Assembly (NCBI RefSeq): GCF_017815515.1
Contig: NZ_CP072611.1
Span: 186,001 to 250,000, forward strand
DNA: 64,000 nucleotides
Source: Aureimonas populi
GTDB taxonomy: Bacteria > Pseudomonadota > Alphaproteobacteria > Rhizobiales > Rhizobiaceae
Reading direction: 5' to 3'
How positions within the stretch are numbered: the stretch's first letter is position 1; each line of letters starts with the position of its first letter. Below, piece after piece: positions 44,770 through 54,365 of the stretch. A model generated the notes under the pieces. That model saw only the letters and a program-made list of their open reading frames with translations. It made no database searches and was not told where the DNA came from. Both the position numbers and the translations under genes were made by a program.

Positions 44770-46701
44770 ATGAGCATCGCGGATATTCGTCTTTCCCGAA
44801 AGATCGGGGCAGCCTTTGCCATATTGGTCATCGGCGCGGCCGCCATGGGCGGCGTCGTCTACACCAAGCTCCAGCACATGGAGCAGACGAGGATCGACAA
44901 CCACGCCTCGAACCTGACCGTCCAGCGCGCGCTCAACGCCCGCGTCTACCTCTCCCGCCAGGAAAACGCGCTGCGCGGGCTGCTCCTCACGCAGACGTCG
45001 AGCCGCGAGGAGGTCGTCGCCGGCCATTACCGCAGCTTCATGGACAATCTCGACCGGATCGCCGAGCTTCAGGCCGGGGATGCCGAGGCCCTCAAGGCCG
45101 TGGAAGCGGCGCGGGCGAGCGTGCGGGAATGGCGCGATCAGATCGCTCAGCCGGCCATCGAGCTTGCGCGCGATCCGCAGACCTTGAACGGGGCCGTCGA
45201 GCTGATCTTCTCCCCGGCCGCCGACACGCTCGTCGAGCCGGCGGAGGAGGCGATCGAGGGTTTGATCAGGACGAATCTGGCGCAGTCGGAGCTCTACGCC
45301 CAGTTCCAGGAGCAGGCCTCGCGGGTAAGCCAGATCACGCTCTTTGCCGGTATCGGCTCCCTTCTGGCCGTCGCCATCGCGCTCGGCTGGCTCCTCTCGC
45401 GCGGCATCGCCCTGCCGGTCGCCCGGCTGCGGGACGTCATGCTGGCGCTGGCCGGCGGCGACAATGCCGTGAACGTGCCCTTCACCGGCCGCAAGGACGA
45501 GATCGGCCAGATGGCCGGCTCGGTCCTCACCTTCAAGGAGGCCGCGAACGAGCGGGTGCGGCTGGCCGACGAGGCGCGCGCGGCCCGCGACGCCCAGGAG
45601 CGCGAGCGCGAGCGCATCGCGGCGCTGGAGGCCGGCTCGGCCGAGGCGCTTCGCCTCTTCGTCTCCGACATCGAGGGCGGCTTCGAACGGCTGGCCGCCG
45701 GCGATCTCACGGTGCGGCTCGAAAAGCCCGTGGCACCTGAATACGAGGCCATCCGCGCCCGCTTCAACGAGAGCGTGCGCAGCCTGGAGGACGCGCTCGG
45801 CTCCGTCGTCGGCTCCATCGGAACGCTGCGCACCGGCCTTTCGGAGATCAACGTGGCGTCCAACGACCTGGCGCAGCGCACCGAGCAGCAGGCGGCGAGC
45901 CTGGAGGAGACGGTGGCGGCTCTGGCCGAGGTGACGCGCGGGGTGAACGAGACCGCCGAGGGCGCCGGCCGCGCCCAGTCCTCGGCCGAGGCCACCAAGG
46001 CCAGCGCCGAGAAGGGCGGCGAGATCGTCGGCCGGGCGGTGGAGGCCATGCACGCCATCGAGCAGTCTTCGGAGAAGATCGGCCGCATCATCGGGGTGAT
46101 CGACGAGATCGCCTTCCAGACCAACCTTCTGGCGCTGAACGCGGGCGTCGAGGCGGCGCGCGCGGGCGAGGCGGGCCGGGGCTTTGCGGTGGTGGCGCAG
46201 GAGGTGCGCGGGCTCGCCCAGCGCTCGGCCGAGGCCGCCAAGGAGATCAAGGAGCTGATCTCGGCCTCGCGCACGCAGGTGGGCAGCGGGGTGGAGCTGG
46301 TCTCGGCTTCCGGCCGCAGCCTCCAGGAGATCGTGGCGCAGGTGGCCGAGATGAGCGCCACCGTCACCGCCATCGCCCGCTCGGCCCGCGAGCAGGCGGT
46401 GAGCCTGAAGGAGGTTTCCACCGCCGCCGACCAGATGGACAAGGTCACCCAGCAGAACGCCGCCATGGTGGAACAGGCCACCGCCGCAGCCCAGGCGCTC
46501 TCGGGCGAGACGGACGAGCTGGCGCAGATGGCCGGGCGCTTCCACACCGGCGCCTCCGGCGGCGGCGAACAGCCGGGCCGCGCGGCGGCCCGGCCCGCCC
46601 CCCGGCCCGCCGGCACCCGCGTGGTGCAGATGCGTACGGCCGGTCGCGGCGGCGCGGCCCCCGCGGTGGCGGCCAACGAAGACGGATGGGAAGAATTCTG
46701 A
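44770..46701 (+). CDS. Methyl-accepting chemotaxis protein
   Basis: The 643-residue protein has TM1 (about 10-32), a periplasmic helical sensor of about 155 residues, TM2 (about 190-213), HAMP segments ([20 protein letters not shown] and a second near [19 protein letters not shown]) and the signalling domain. Its hairpin tip holds [20 protein letters not shown] and [20 protein letters not shown]. It ends in DGWEEF, a pentapeptide like the CheR-tethering NWETF. It senses a ligand outside the cell and controls a CheA kinase. First gene of a small che cluster; ligand unknown. Confidence 0.92.
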   Translation: MSIADIRLSRKIGAAFAILVIGAAAMGGVVYTKLQHMEQTRIDNHASNLTVQRALNARVYLSRQENALRGLLLTQTSSREEVVAGHYRSFMDNLDRIAELQAGDAEALKAVEAARASVREWRDQIAQPAIELARDPQTLNGAVELIFSPAADTLVEPAEEAIEGLIRTNLAQSELYAQFQEQASRVSQITLFAGIGSLLAVAIALGWLLSRGIALPVARLRDVMLALAGGDNAVNVPFTGRKDEIGQMAGSVLTFKEAANERVRLADEARAARDAQERERERIAALEAGSAEALRLFVSDIEGGFERLAAGDLTVRLEKPVAPEYEAIRARFNESVRSLEDALGSVVGSIGTLRTGLSEINVASNDLAQRTEQQAASLEETVAALAEVTRGVNETAEGAGRAQSSAEATKASAEKGGEIVGRAVEAMHAIEQSSEKIGRIIGVIDEIAFQTNLLALNAGVEAARAGEAGRGFAVVAQEVRGLAQRSAEAAKEIKELISASRTQVGSGVELVSASGRSLQEIVAQVAEMSATVTAIARSAREQAVSLKEVSTAADQMDKVTQQNAAMVEQATAAAQALSGETDELAQMAGRFHTGASGGGEQPGRAAARPAPRPAGTRVVQMRTAGRGGAAPAVAANEDGWEEF

Positions 46702-47051
46702 TGGAAACGGGTGACATGATGGAAATGGGCCAGGACATGCAGGGCGAACGGCCGGTGACGGTGGAACTGCCTGCGATCCTCGATCTTCGCGCCGCCGCGC
46801 CGCTGGCCGGAAAGCTGCTCGCCCTTCGCGGGCAGCCGCTTGCCCTCGACGCTTCGAAGGTGGAGCGGATCGGCGGCCAGTGCCTCGCCGTCCTGATCTC
46901 GGCCGCCCGCACCTGGAAGGCCGACGAGGAGACGCTGACGCTGGAGGCGCCGTCCGACGAGTTCGTCGCCGGCCTGTCGCTCCTCGGCCTCACGGTGCCC
47001 GCGCTGGTCGAGGGCGCCGAGGAGCCGGCGGACGAGGATCTGGCGGCATGA
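46701..47051 (+). CDS. STAS-domain chemotaxis accessory protein
   Basis: The 116-residue protein is essentially one STAS domain: VTVELPAILDLRAAAPLAGK (about 19-38), ALDASKVERIGGQCLAVLIS (about 49-68) and SLLGLTVPALVEG. The usual phosphorylatable Ser/Thr after the DASxVxxIG segment is Gln here. Alphaproteobacterial che operons often have such a gene between the receptor and cheY. The ATG at 46701 overlaps the receptor stop (TGATG); an in-frame ATG at 46686 is possible. Confidence 0.8.
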   Translation: METGDMMEMGQDMQGERPVTVELPAILDLRAAAPLAGKLLALRGQPLALDASKVERIGGQCLAVLISAARTWKADEETLTLEAPSDEFVAGLSLLGLTVPALVEGAEEPADEDLAA

Positions 47052-47410
47052 AGACGGTTCTGACGGTGGACGATTCCCGCACGATGCGCGAGATGCTGCG
47101 CCGTGCATTGGGGGATGGCGGGTTCCACGTCGTGCAGGCGGAGGACGGGGTGCACGGGCTGGAGGTGCTGGGCACCTGCGCGCCCGACGTGATCGTGACC
47201 GACGTCAACATGCCGCGCATGGACGGGCTGACCTTCATCGAGGAGGTGCGCAAGGACGCAGAGCGCCGGGCCATCCCCATCCTCGTGCTCACCACCGAGA
47301 GCGACGCGCAGAAAAAGGCGCGGGCCAGGGCCGCAGGCGCCACCGGCTGGATCGTCAAGCCCTTCGACCCCGTCAAGCTCGTCGACGCCGTCAACCGCGT
47401 CTCCGCCTGA
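47048..47410 (+). CDS. cheY: Chemotaxis response regulator CheY
   Basis: The 120-residue single receiver domain has the acid pair in VDDSRTMREML (about 7-17), the phospho-acceptor Asp52 in VIVTDVNMPRMDG, Thr in VLTTES (about 82) and Lys in WIVKPFDPVKL (about 103). With no output domain it works by protein contact, presumably with the flagellar switch or as a phosphate sink. ATGA overlap with the STAS gene. Confidence 0.9.
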   Translation: MKTVLTVDDSRTMREMLRRALGDGGFHVVQAEDGVHGLEVLGTCAPDVIVTDVNMPRMDGLTFIEEVRKDAERRAIPILVLTTESDAQKKARARAAGATGWIVKPFDPVKLVDAVNRVSA

Positions 47411-47450
47411 ACCGCCCCTCCCGCATCCCCGATACCACAGGACATCCCCC

Positions 47451-48275
47451 ATGGACGCCATGGCCGAAATCCGCGCCACCTTCTTCGAGGAATGCGCAGA
47501 ACAGCTCGCAGAGCTGGACGAGGCGCTGGCCGCGCTGGCGGGCGGCACCGCCGATGGCGAGACGGTCGGGGTCGCCTATCGCGCCGTCCACTCCATCAAG
47601 GGCGGCGCGGCCTCGTTCCAGATGAACGACCTTGCCGGCTTCGCCAAGAGCTTCGAGGCGCTGCTCGGCGAAGTCCGGGCGGGGCGTGCCGAGACCTCCG
47701 GCGAGACGATGGCGCTGCTCACCGCCTGCGCCGCCGCGCTCCGGCAGCTCGTGGCGCTGGCGGCCGTCACGGGCCCCCTCCTCGCAGACCTCAAGGCCGC
47801 CGTGGCGCGGACCAGCCCCGAGGCGGTGGAGGAGCCGGCGGCCGAGGAGGCGGACGGCCTCGACCTCGGCGGCTTCGACTTCACGCCCGTTTCCGTCGAC
47901 CTTTCCGACATGCTCGCCGGCGGACCGGCAAAATGGCGCATCGACTTCGCCCCGCGCCCGGAGCTTTACGCCAATGCCAATGAGAGCGCGCGGCTGATCC
48001 GCGAGGTGCTGGCGCTGGGCGAGGGCAAGGTGACGTGCGACGCGCGCCGCGTGCCGCTTCTGGCCGAGCTGGAGCCGGAGAGCGCCTGCCTCGCCTGGAG
48101 CATCGAACTGACGACGGATGCCGGCGAGGCGGCCATCCGCGAGATCTTCGAATTCGCCGAATTCGACTGCGAGCTGAGCCTCTCGCCCGTTCCCGCCGAG
48201 CCCGCCGGGGAGGACGGCATGGACATCGCCGCCCTGATCGCGCGGGCCAAGGCCGACACCGCCCAAGCCGCCTGA
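47451..48275 (+). CDS. Truncated CheA: Hpt and P2-like domains only
   Basis: The 274-residue protein compares with about 650-800 in full CheA. The N-terminal Hpt domain has [19 protein letters not shown] and the phosphorylatable His47 in [12 protein letters not shown]. After an acidic linker the second domain (about 163-245, [20 protein letters not shown] and [20 protein letters not shown]) matches the segment that follows Hpt in alphaproteobacterial CheA. Then the protein ends: the dimerisation, ATPase and CheW-like domains are absent, and cheW follows 32 bases later. It can be a phosphotransfer relay but not a kinase by itself. Confidence 0.82.
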   Translation: MDAMAEIRATFFEECAEQLAELDEALAALAGGTADGETVGVAYRAVHSIKGGAASFQMNDLAGFAKSFEALLGEVRAGRAETSGETMALLTACAAALRQLVALAAVTGPLLADLKAAVARTSPEAVEEPAAEEADGLDLGGFDFTPVSVDLSDMLAGGPAKWRIDFAPRPELYANANESARLIREVLALGEGKVTCDARRVPLLAELEPESACLAWSIELTTDAGEAAIREIFEFAEFDCELSLSPVPAEPAGEDGMDIAALIARAKADTAQAA

Positions 48276-48307
48276 GACGCGCCCCCAAACGAGGACATGC
48301 CGAACCG

Positions 48308-48766
48308 ATGACGACCCAAGACACCAATGGCGGGCGTGAGCTGATCGCCTTCTGCGTCGGCGAGCAGGAATTCTGCGTCGACATCACCTCGGTGCGCGAG
48401 ATCCGCGGCTTCGCCGCCGCCACGCCCCTCCCCCACGCGCCCTCCTACGTCACCGGCGTCATCAACCTGCGTGGCACGGTCCTGCCCATCGTGGACCTCT
48501 CCCTGCGCCTCGGCTTCGGCCGCACCGAACCCACCGAGCGCTCCGTCATCATCGTCGTCGCCGTCGGCGCCCAGCTCGTCGGCCTGCTCGTGGATGCCGT
48601 CTCCGACATCCTCACCGTCACCGACGACAACCTCCAGCCAACGCCCGACCTCTCGTCCGAGATGGCCCGCTCCTTCGTCAAGGGCGTCATCGCCCTCGAC
48701 GGGCGCATGATCTCCCTCATCGGAACCGACAACGTCCTGCCCCAGCAGCACGATCTGGCCGCCTGA
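48308..48766 (+). CDS. cheW: Chemotaxis coupling protein CheW
   Basis: The 152-residue CheW domain has [20 protein letters not shown] (about 12-31), the conserved Arg in [25 protein letters not shown] (about 43-62), LGLLVDAV-type strand [14 protein letters not shown] and a C-terminal [15 protein letters not shown]. It bridges receptors to CheA. As the resident CheA lacks its P5 domain, this CheW must couple the receptor to a kinase encoded elsewhere, if the cluster is active. Confidence 0.9.
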   Translation: MTTQDTNGGRELIAFCVGEQEFCVDITSVREIRGFAAATPLPHAPSYVTGVINLRGTVLPIVDLSLRLGFGRTEPTERSVIIVVAVGAQLVGLLVDAVSDILTVTDDNLQPTPDLSSEMARSFVKGVIALDGRMISLIGTDNVLPQQHDLAA

Positions 48767-48775
48767 GCACCAGGA

Positions 48776-48794
48776 GGGGGCGCCGGGCGCCCCC
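48776..48794 (+). terminator. GC-only hairpin after cheW
   Basis: GGGGGCGC, loop CGG, GCGCCCCC: an 8-bp perfect stem 9 bases after the cheW stop without a T-run. It probably marks the 3' end of the che transcript, though not a classical intrinsic terminator. Confidence 0.5.
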
Positions 48795-48869
48795 GCCTCA
48801 TGCAAGAGGTGTCTCTGAACGACCGTTCGATCCGCAGGACCGACCCGCACGAGTTCCCGAAACAGCCCC

Positions 48870-50981
48870 TCAGGCCTCGGGAAGATCCTTGAAGCCCCGG
48901 CCCTCGCGCGCGAGCCGGGCGAGGAGCGGCGCCGGCTCCAGATGGGCGCGCCCCGGCTGGCGGGCATAGGAGCCCAGCGCCTCCACGATGGCGGCAAGGC
49001 CGGTCTCGTCGGCCCAGAACATCGGCCCGCCCTTGTGGGCCGGGAAGCCGTAGCCGTTCACCCAGGCGACGTCGATGTCCCCGGCGCGCGCGGCGATGCC
49101 CTCCTCCAGGATGCGCGCGCCCTCGTTCACCGTGGCGTAGAGGCAGCGTTCCAGGATCTCCTGCGGGGCGATGCGGCGGGGCGTCACGCCCTTCTCCTCC
49201 CGCCATGCGGCGATCAGCGCCTCCACCTCCGGGTCCGGCAGCGGCGCGCGCGAGCCGGGCTCGTAGGCATAGACGCCCGCCCCCGTCTTCTGGCCGAAGC
49301 GCCCCTTTTCCGCGACGCGGTCGAGCCAGTTGGGCGAGGGCGCGTCGGGGTCGCCGCTCTTCCGCCGCTCCTGCCGGATGCGCCAGCCGACGTCGATGCC
49401 GGCCAGATCCCAGAGCGCGAACTGACCCATCGGGAAGCCGAAATCGGTGAGGACGGCGTCCACCTCGGCGGGGCTCGCGCCCTCCTCCACCAGGTCGATG
49501 GCCTCGCGGCCGCGCTGGTGCAACATGCGGTTGCCGACGAAGCCGTAGCAGACGCCGGTCATGATGGAGACCTTGCCGAGGCGCTTGCCCAGCTCCATCA
49601 GCGTCGCCTGCACGTCGGGCGCCGTCCTTGCGCCGCGCACATTCTCCAGAAGCCTCATGATGTGGGCGGGCGAAAAGAAGTGCATTCCCGCCACGTCCTG
49701 CGGCCGGCCGGTGACGGCGGCGATTACGTCGATGTCGAGCGTCGAGGTGTTGGTGGCCAGGATCGCGCCCGGCTTCATCACCGCGTCGAGCCGCGCGAAG
49801 ACCTCGCGCTTGACCTCCATGGATTCGAACACCGCCTCCACCACGATGTCCGCCTCGCCGATCCCGGCATAGTCGAGCGTCGGGCGCACCAGCGCCATGC
49901 GCCGGGCCAGCTCGGCCTCCTTCATGCGCCCCTTGCTCACCGCGCCCTCATAGGTGCGCCGGATCGTCTCCATGCCCCGTCCGAGCGCGCTTTCGTCCGT
50001 CTCCAGCAGGAAGACGGGCAGGCCGGCATTGGCGAAGACCATCGCGATGCCCGTGCCCATCGTGCCGGCGCCGATCACCGCCGCCTGCGCGACGGGGCGC
50101 GGGCGCACATCCGGGGAAAGCCCCGGCACGCGCGCCGCCTGGCGCTGGGAAAAGAAGGCATGGATGAGGCCCCGGCGCTGCGGCGAATCCATCGCCTGCT
50201 CGAACAGCTCGCGCTCGCGCTTCAGCCCGGCAGCGAAGTCGCCCCGCACCGCCGCCTCCACCGCGTCCACGATGAGCAGCGGCGAGACGAGGCCACGGGA
50301 GCGCCCGGCGACCTTTTCGCGCGCCGTCGCCAGCAAGGCGGGGTCGGCACGCGCCGCGTCGAGCGGCGCGGAAAGATCGCGCGTGCGGCGCTTGACCGCC
50401 CCGTCCCGCAAGAGCCGGCGCGCGAAGTCCACGCCGATGGCCCGCGCATCCGCGCCCTCGGCCACCTCGTCCACGATGCCGAGCCTGACGGCCTCCGCGG
50501 ACGGCAGGGGCTTGCCGCCCGTCATGATCTCGATGGCGGCCTCCACCCCCGCCAGCCGCGGCAGGCGCTGCGTGCCGCCCGCCCCGGGCAGGAGGCCGAG
50601 CGTGACCTCCGGCAGCCCCACCTTCGCGCCGGCCAGCGCCACGCGATAGTCGCAGCCCATCGCGATCTCGAGCCCGCCGCCCAGCGCGGTTCCGTGGATG
50701 GCGGCCACGGTCGGCTTGCGCGCCTCCTCGATGGCGTCGACCACGTCCGGCAGGAAGGGCGGCACGGGCGGCTTGCCGAACTCGCGTATGTCGGCCCCGG
50801 CCATGAAGGTGCGCCCGGCGCCGAGAATCACCAGCGCGCGCACGGCCTCGTCCGCCTCCGCTTGCGCCAGGCATGCCAGTAGCCCCTGCCGCACGGCCTG
50901 CCCCAGCGCGTTCACCGGCGGATTCTCCACCACGATCACGCCGATCTCGCCTTCACGCTCCAGTCGAACGGCTTGCCCCAT
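48870..50981 (-). CDS. Bifunctional enoyl-CoA hydratase / 3-hydroxyacyl-CoA dehydrogenase (FadJ/FadB-like)
   Basis: The 703-residue protein has an N-terminal crotonase domain with oxyanion-hole AGADIREFG (about 63-71) and GTALGGGLEIAMGCDYRVAL (about 96-115). The NAD-binding dehydrogenase domain starts at AVIGAGTMGTGIAMVFANAG (about 300-319), with TNTSTLDIDVIA, HFFSPAHIMRLLE and two C-terminal 3HCDH domains (GFVGNRMLHQRGREAIDLVE). It hydrates 2-enoyl-CoA and oxidises the 3-hydroxyacyl-CoA in beta-oxidation. The ATG at 50981 has GGGGAGGAG upstream. No thiolase partner is adjacent, so it may serve other CoA degradation routes. Confidence 0.9.
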   Translation of the reverse strand: MGQAVRLEREGEIGVIVVENPPVNALGQAVRQGLLACLAQAEADEAVRALVILGAGRTFMAGADIREFGKPPVPPFLPDVVDAIEEARKPTVAAIHGTALGGGLEIAMGCDYRVALAGAKVGLPEVTLGLLPGAGGTQRLPRLAGVEAAIEIMTGGKPLPSAEAVRLGIVDEVAEGADARAIGVDFARRLLRDGAVKRRTRDLSAPLDAARADPALLATAREKVAGRSRGLVSPLLIVDAVEAAVRGDFAAGLKRERELFEQAMDSPQRRGLIHAFFSQRQAARVPGLSPDVRPRPVAQAAVIGAGTMGTGIAMVFANAGLPVFLLETDESALGRGMETIRRTYEGAVSKGRMKEAELARRMALVRPTLDYAGIGEADIVVEAVFESMEVKREVFARLDAVMKPGAILATNTSTLDIDVIAAVTGRPQDVAGMHFFSPAHIMRLLENVRGARTAPDVQATLMELGKRLGKVSIMTGVCYGFVGNRMLHQRGREAIDLVEEGASPAEVDAVLTDFGFPMGQFALWDLAGIDVGWRIRQERRKSGDPDAPSPNWLDRVAEKGRFGQKTGAGVYAYEPGSRAPLPDPEVEALIAAWREEKGVTPRRIAPQEILERCLYATVNEGARILEEGIAARAGDIDVAWVNGYGFPAHKGGPMFWADETGLAAIVEALGSYARQPGRAHLEPAPLLARLAREGRGFKDLPEA

Positions 50982-51130
50982 GACATTCTCCTCCCCTCGA
51001 GAGCGGCGAACCCTAAAGCCCTCGCGCGGAGGGTCAAGGCGAAACACGGGCACAGCGCGGTGGTGGGAGGCCGGCGCAATGATCCTATGTTCATGCTTTC
51101 GTCCTTGCGATCCGCCGGAAAGCCGCCTCC

Positions 51131-52774
51131 ATGTCGACCACCCACGTCCTTGTCAGCCTTCTCGGGATCGTGGCGCTGCTCCTGTGGGGCATCAAGCTGG
51201 TCAGCGCGGGCGTGCTGGCCGCCTTCGGCCCCGGCCTGCGGCAGGCGCTGGCCACGCGCCTCGACAACCGCCTCGCCGCGCTCACGGCCGGCGCGCTGGT
51301 GACGACGGCGCTCCAGAGCTCGACCGCCACCGCGCTGATGGTCACCTCCTTCGCCGGCAACGGGCTGGTGGCGCTGGTGCCCGCGCTCGCGGTGATGCTG
51401 GGGGCCAATATCGGCACGGCGCTGATCGTGCAGGTGCTGTCCTTCGACGTGACGCTGCTCTTTCCCGTGCTGGTCTTTGCCGGCTACCTCCTCCAGCGCA
51501 GCCGCGCCAGCCCGCGCGCCTCCGAGATCGGGCGCATTCTCCTCGGCCTCGGCATCATGCTCCTGTCGCTCCAGCTCCTCTCCGCGCTCATCGTGCCGCT
51601 GGAGGAGGCGCCGGCGGTGCGGCAGGTGCTGGCGCTGCTCGTGCAGGACCCGGTGCTGGCGCTCGTCCTTGCCGCGCTCATCACCTTCGCGGCCCATTCC
51701 AGCGTCGGCTCCCTGCTCTTCATCATGTCGCTGGCGGGCGTCGGCGTGCTCTCGCCCGCCTCCACCATCGCCATGGTGGTGGGGGCCAATATCGGCAGCG
51801 CGCTCAACCCGCTCCTGCAAGCCGCTGGCGGGCCGCGCTCGCAATTGCGCGTGCCGGTCGGCAATCTCGCCAACCGCCTGCTCGGCGGGCTCGCCGTGAT
51901 GCTCGCCCTCGGCCCGCTGGCGCTCCTGGCCGAGCGGCTCGGCCTCTCGCCCCAGCGCCTCGCGCCGGACTTCCATCTGGCCTTCAACCTCGTCATGGCG
52001 CTCGTCTCGCTCGGCCTGCTGCCGTTCGCGGCGAGGCTCCTGACGCTTGCCTTCCCGGACGATGCCAGCGAGTCCGACCGCAGCCGCCCGCTCTATCTCG
52101 ATCCCGCCGGTCTCCGGAACCCCAAGGTGGCGCTCGTCAACGCCGCGCGCGAAGTGCTGCGCATGGCCGACATCGCCGAATCCATGCTCGCCGGATCGAA
52201 GGAGGTGTTCCGCCGCAACGACCCCTCCGCCCTCGGGCGCATCCGCGAGACGGACGATTCCATCGACCGGCTCTATGGCGCGGTGCGCCGCTACCTGGCG
52301 CAGATCAGCCAGCGCGAGCTGTCCGAGGAGGACAAGCGCCGGCTCTACGAGATCCTCGATTTCGCGGTCAACATCGAGCATGTCGGCGATATCGTGGACG
52401 CCAACCTGATGACCATCGCCGCCCAGCGCATCGACGACAGGCGCATCCTCTCGGACGAGGCGGTGGAGCGGATCGAGGAAATGCACGAGAAGCTGATCGA
52501 GCATCTGCGCCTGGCCGTCAGCGTGCTCATGGACGGCAACGCCGCCTCCGCGCGCCAGCTCGTGGCCGAGAAGGAGCGCTTCCGCGAGATCGAGCGCGCC
52601 GCCAGCGAGGACCAGTTCCGCCAGATCCTCTCCGGCCGCCTCTCGGGCACGGAGGCCGCAAGCATGTATCTCGACGTGGTGCGCGACCTGAAGCGCATCG
52701 AGAGCCATATCGCGGCCACCGTGCACCCGCTGCTGGAGCGCACCGGCGACCTGCGCAAGAGCCGCCTCGCCTGA
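51131..52774 (+). CDS. Na+/phosphate cotransporter (NptA/PhoU-like fusion)
   Basis: The 547-residue protein has an N-terminal membrane half of two inverted Na/Pi repeats. The first has the LQSSTATALMVTSFAGNGLV motif (about 57-76). The second has AHSSVGSLLFIMSLAGVGVL, where the usual Gln is His. The cytoplasmic C-terminal third (about 335-545) is PhoU-like, all helical: ALVNAAREVLRMADIAESML and EILDFAVNIEHVGDIVDANL. It probably imports phosphate with sodium in the inner membrane. It is divergent from the FadJ-like gene and upstream of modA; unlinked in function as far as seen. Confidence 0.88.
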   Translation: MSTTHVLVSLLGIVALLLWGIKLVSAGVLAAFGPGLRQALATRLDNRLAALTAGALVTTALQSSTATALMVTSFAGNGLVALVPALAVMLGANIGTALIVQVLSFDVTLLFPVLVFAGYLLQRSRASPRASEIGRILLGLGIMLLSLQLLSALIVPLEEAPAVRQVLALLVQDPVLALVLAALITFAAHSSVGSLLFIMSLAGVGVLSPASTIAMVVGANIGSALNPLLQAAGGPRSQLRVPVGNLANRLLGGLAVMLALGPLALLAERLGLSPQRLAPDFHLAFNLVMALVSLGLLPFAARLLTLAFPDDASESDRSRPLYLDPAGLRNPKVALVNAAREVLRMADIAESMLAGSKEVFRRNDPSALGRIRETDDSIDRLYGAVRRYLAQISQRELSEEDKRRLYEILDFAVNIEHVGDIVDANLMTIAAQRIDDRRILSDEAVERIEEMHEKLIEHLRLAVSVLMDGNAASARQLVAEKERFREIERAASEDQFRQILSGRLSGTEAASMYLDVVRDLKRIESHIAATVHPLLERTGDLRKSRLA

Positions 52775-52775
52775 T

Positions 52776-52799
52776 CGATATATCCGAACGGAAATATCG
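52776..52799 (+). promoter_or_regulatory. Mo-box-like inverted repeat 1
   Basis: CGATAT-N12-ATATCG, 24 bases, immediately after the Na/Pi gene stop and 66 bases before the modA ATG. It has the same geometry as repeat 2. Resembles ModE/MopA-type molybdate-responsive sites. Confidence 0.55.
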
Positions 52800-52832
52800 C
52801 TTGCCGCGCGGAAGGGCGCGGGCTACCCCTCT

Positions 52833-52856
52833 CGTTATATCCATTCGGCCATAACG
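52833..52856 (+). promoter_or_regulatory. Mo-box-like inverted repeat 2
   Basis: CGTTAT-N12-ATAACG, 24 bases, ending 9 bases before the modA ATG at 52866 and running into its ribosome site. Centre-to-centre distance to repeat 1 is 57 bases. Binding here would be expected to block modABC expression. Confidence 0.6.
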
Positions 52857-52865
52857 GAGATGCCC

Positions 52866-53606
52866 ATGCGCCGCCTCGCCATCCTTCTCGCCGCCTGTGC
52901 CGCGCTGGCCCGGCCCGCCCTCGCCGAGACCACCAATGTCGCGGTGGCGGCGAACTTCACCGATGCCGCCACCGAGATCGCGGCGGCCTTCGCCGAGGCC
53001 GGCGAGCACGAGGCGATCCTCTCCTTCGGCGCGACGGGGCAGTTCTACACGCAGATCACGCAAGGGGCGCCTTTCGAGGTGTTCCTGGCCGCCGACGACG
53101 AGCGCCCCACGCTCGCCGTGGAGGAGGGCCACGGCGTGGAGGGAACCGTGTTCACCTACGCCATCGGCCAGCTCGTGCTCTACTCGGCCGAGGCGGGCAA
53201 GGTGACGGGGCCGCAGACGCTGGAGGAGGGCGACTTCCAGCAGATCGCCATCGCCAATCCCGAAACCGCCCCCTACGGCGCGGCCGCCATCGAGGCGATG
53301 ACGCGGCTCGGCGTCTACGAGGAGCTGCAGCCGAGGATCGTCCAGGGGCAGAGCATCGCCCAGGCCTACCAGTTCGTGGAAACGGGCAATGCCGAGCTCG
53401 GCTTCGTGGCGCTGGGGCAGGTATCGCAGACCGAGGGCGGCTCGCGCTGGATCGTGCCGCAGGACCTTTACGAGCCGATCCGCCAGGACGCCGTCCTGCT
53501 GACGCGCGGCGAGGAAAATCCGGCCGCGCTCGCCTTCGTCGAATTCCTGAAGGGCGAGGAGGCCGCTGCCATCATCGAGAAATACGGCTACGCTCTCGAT
53601 CGCTGA
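52866..53606 (+). CDS. modA: Molybdate ABC transporter periplasmic binding protein
   Basis: The 246-residue protein has a signal peptide (about 1-20, RRLAILLAACAALARPALA). ModA blocks follow: VAVAANFTDAATEIAAAF (about 25-42), LSFGATGQFYTQITQGAPFE (about 52-71) and VFLAADDERP, with IANPETAPYGAAAIEAM (about 137-153) near the oxyanion site. It binds molybdate (or tungstate) in the periplasm. The ATG at 52866 is preferred over 52860 because GGAG lies seven bases upstream. First gene of modABC. Confidence 0.93.
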   Translation: MRRLAILLAACAALARPALAETTNVAVAANFTDAATEIAAAFAEAGEHEAILSFGATGQFYTQITQGAPFEVFLAADDERPTLAVEEGHGVEGTVFTYAIGQLVLYSAEAGKVTGPQTLEEGDFQQIAIANPETAPYGAAAIEAMTRLGVYEELQPRIVQGQSIAQAYQFVETGNAELGFVALGQVSQTEGGSRWIVPQDLYEPIRQDAVLLTRGEENPAALAFVEFLKGEEAAAIIEKYGYALDR

Positions 53607-53684
53607 CCCGGCCACCGGCCGGAGCGCCCGCGTGAGGACGCTCCGGCCTCGTCGCCGCCCGAACAGGACGGACCACCCTTCACG

Positions 53685-54362
53685 ATGACAGCCGAACTCT
53701 GGTCCCCGATCCGGCTGACGCTGGAACTGGCCGCGATCACCACCCTCCTGCTCCTCGTCGTGGGCACGCCCATCGCATGGTGGCTGGCCCGCTCCCGCTC
53801 GCGCTGGAAGGAGGTCGTCGCCACCATCGTGGCGCTGCCGCTCGTCCTGCCGCCCACGGTGCTCGGCTTCTACCTTCTCATCGCGCTGGGCCCCAGCGGC
53901 CTCGGCGGCTGGTTCGGGCCGCTCGTGGGCCTTCGCACCTTCGCCTTCACCTTCGAGGGCCTCGTCTTCGGCTCGGTGATCTATTCCATGCCCTTCGTCG
54001 TCCAGCCCATCCGCAACGCCTTCGAGGCGATGGGCGAGCGGCCGCTGGAGGTCGCCGCCACGCTGCGCGCCTCGCCGTGGGACCGGTTCCTCACCGTCGC
54101 CGTGCCGCTCGCCAGGCCCGGCTTCCTCACCGGCGCGGTGCTGGGCTTTGCCCATACGGTGGGCGAGTTCGGGGTGATCCTGATGATCGGCGGCAACATT
54201 CCGGGCGAGACCAAGGTCCTCTCCGTGGCGATCTACGATTTCGTCGAGACGCTGCGCTGGCGCGAGGCGCATATCCTCTCGGCCGGAATGCTCGCCTTCT
54301 CCTTCGTGGTCATCCTGTCCATGTCCATGCTGGCAAGGCGCTCGGGAAGGAGGGCCTTCTAG
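53685..54362 (+). CDS. modB: Molybdate ABC transporter permease
   Basis: The 225-residue inner-membrane protein has five to six helices. [20 protein letters not shown] opens helix 1, [20 protein letters not shown] follows, and the coupling region [20 protein letters not shown] lies at about 119-138. [20 protein letters not shown] and [18 protein letters not shown] are highly typical of ModB. It starts 78 bases after modA and ends 3 bases before modC. Confidence 0.94.
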   Translation: MTAELWSPIRLTLELAAITTLLLLVVGTPIAWWLARSRSRWKEVVATIVALPLVLPPTVLGFYLLIALGPSGLGGWFGPLVGLRTFAFTFEGLVFGSVIYSMPFVVQPIRNAFEAMGERPLEVAATLRASPWDRFLTVAVPLARPGFLTGAVLGFAHTVGEFGVILMIGGNIPGETKVLSVAIYDFVETLRWREAHILSAGMLAFSFVVILSMSMLARRSGRRAF

Positions 54363-54365
54363 CGC

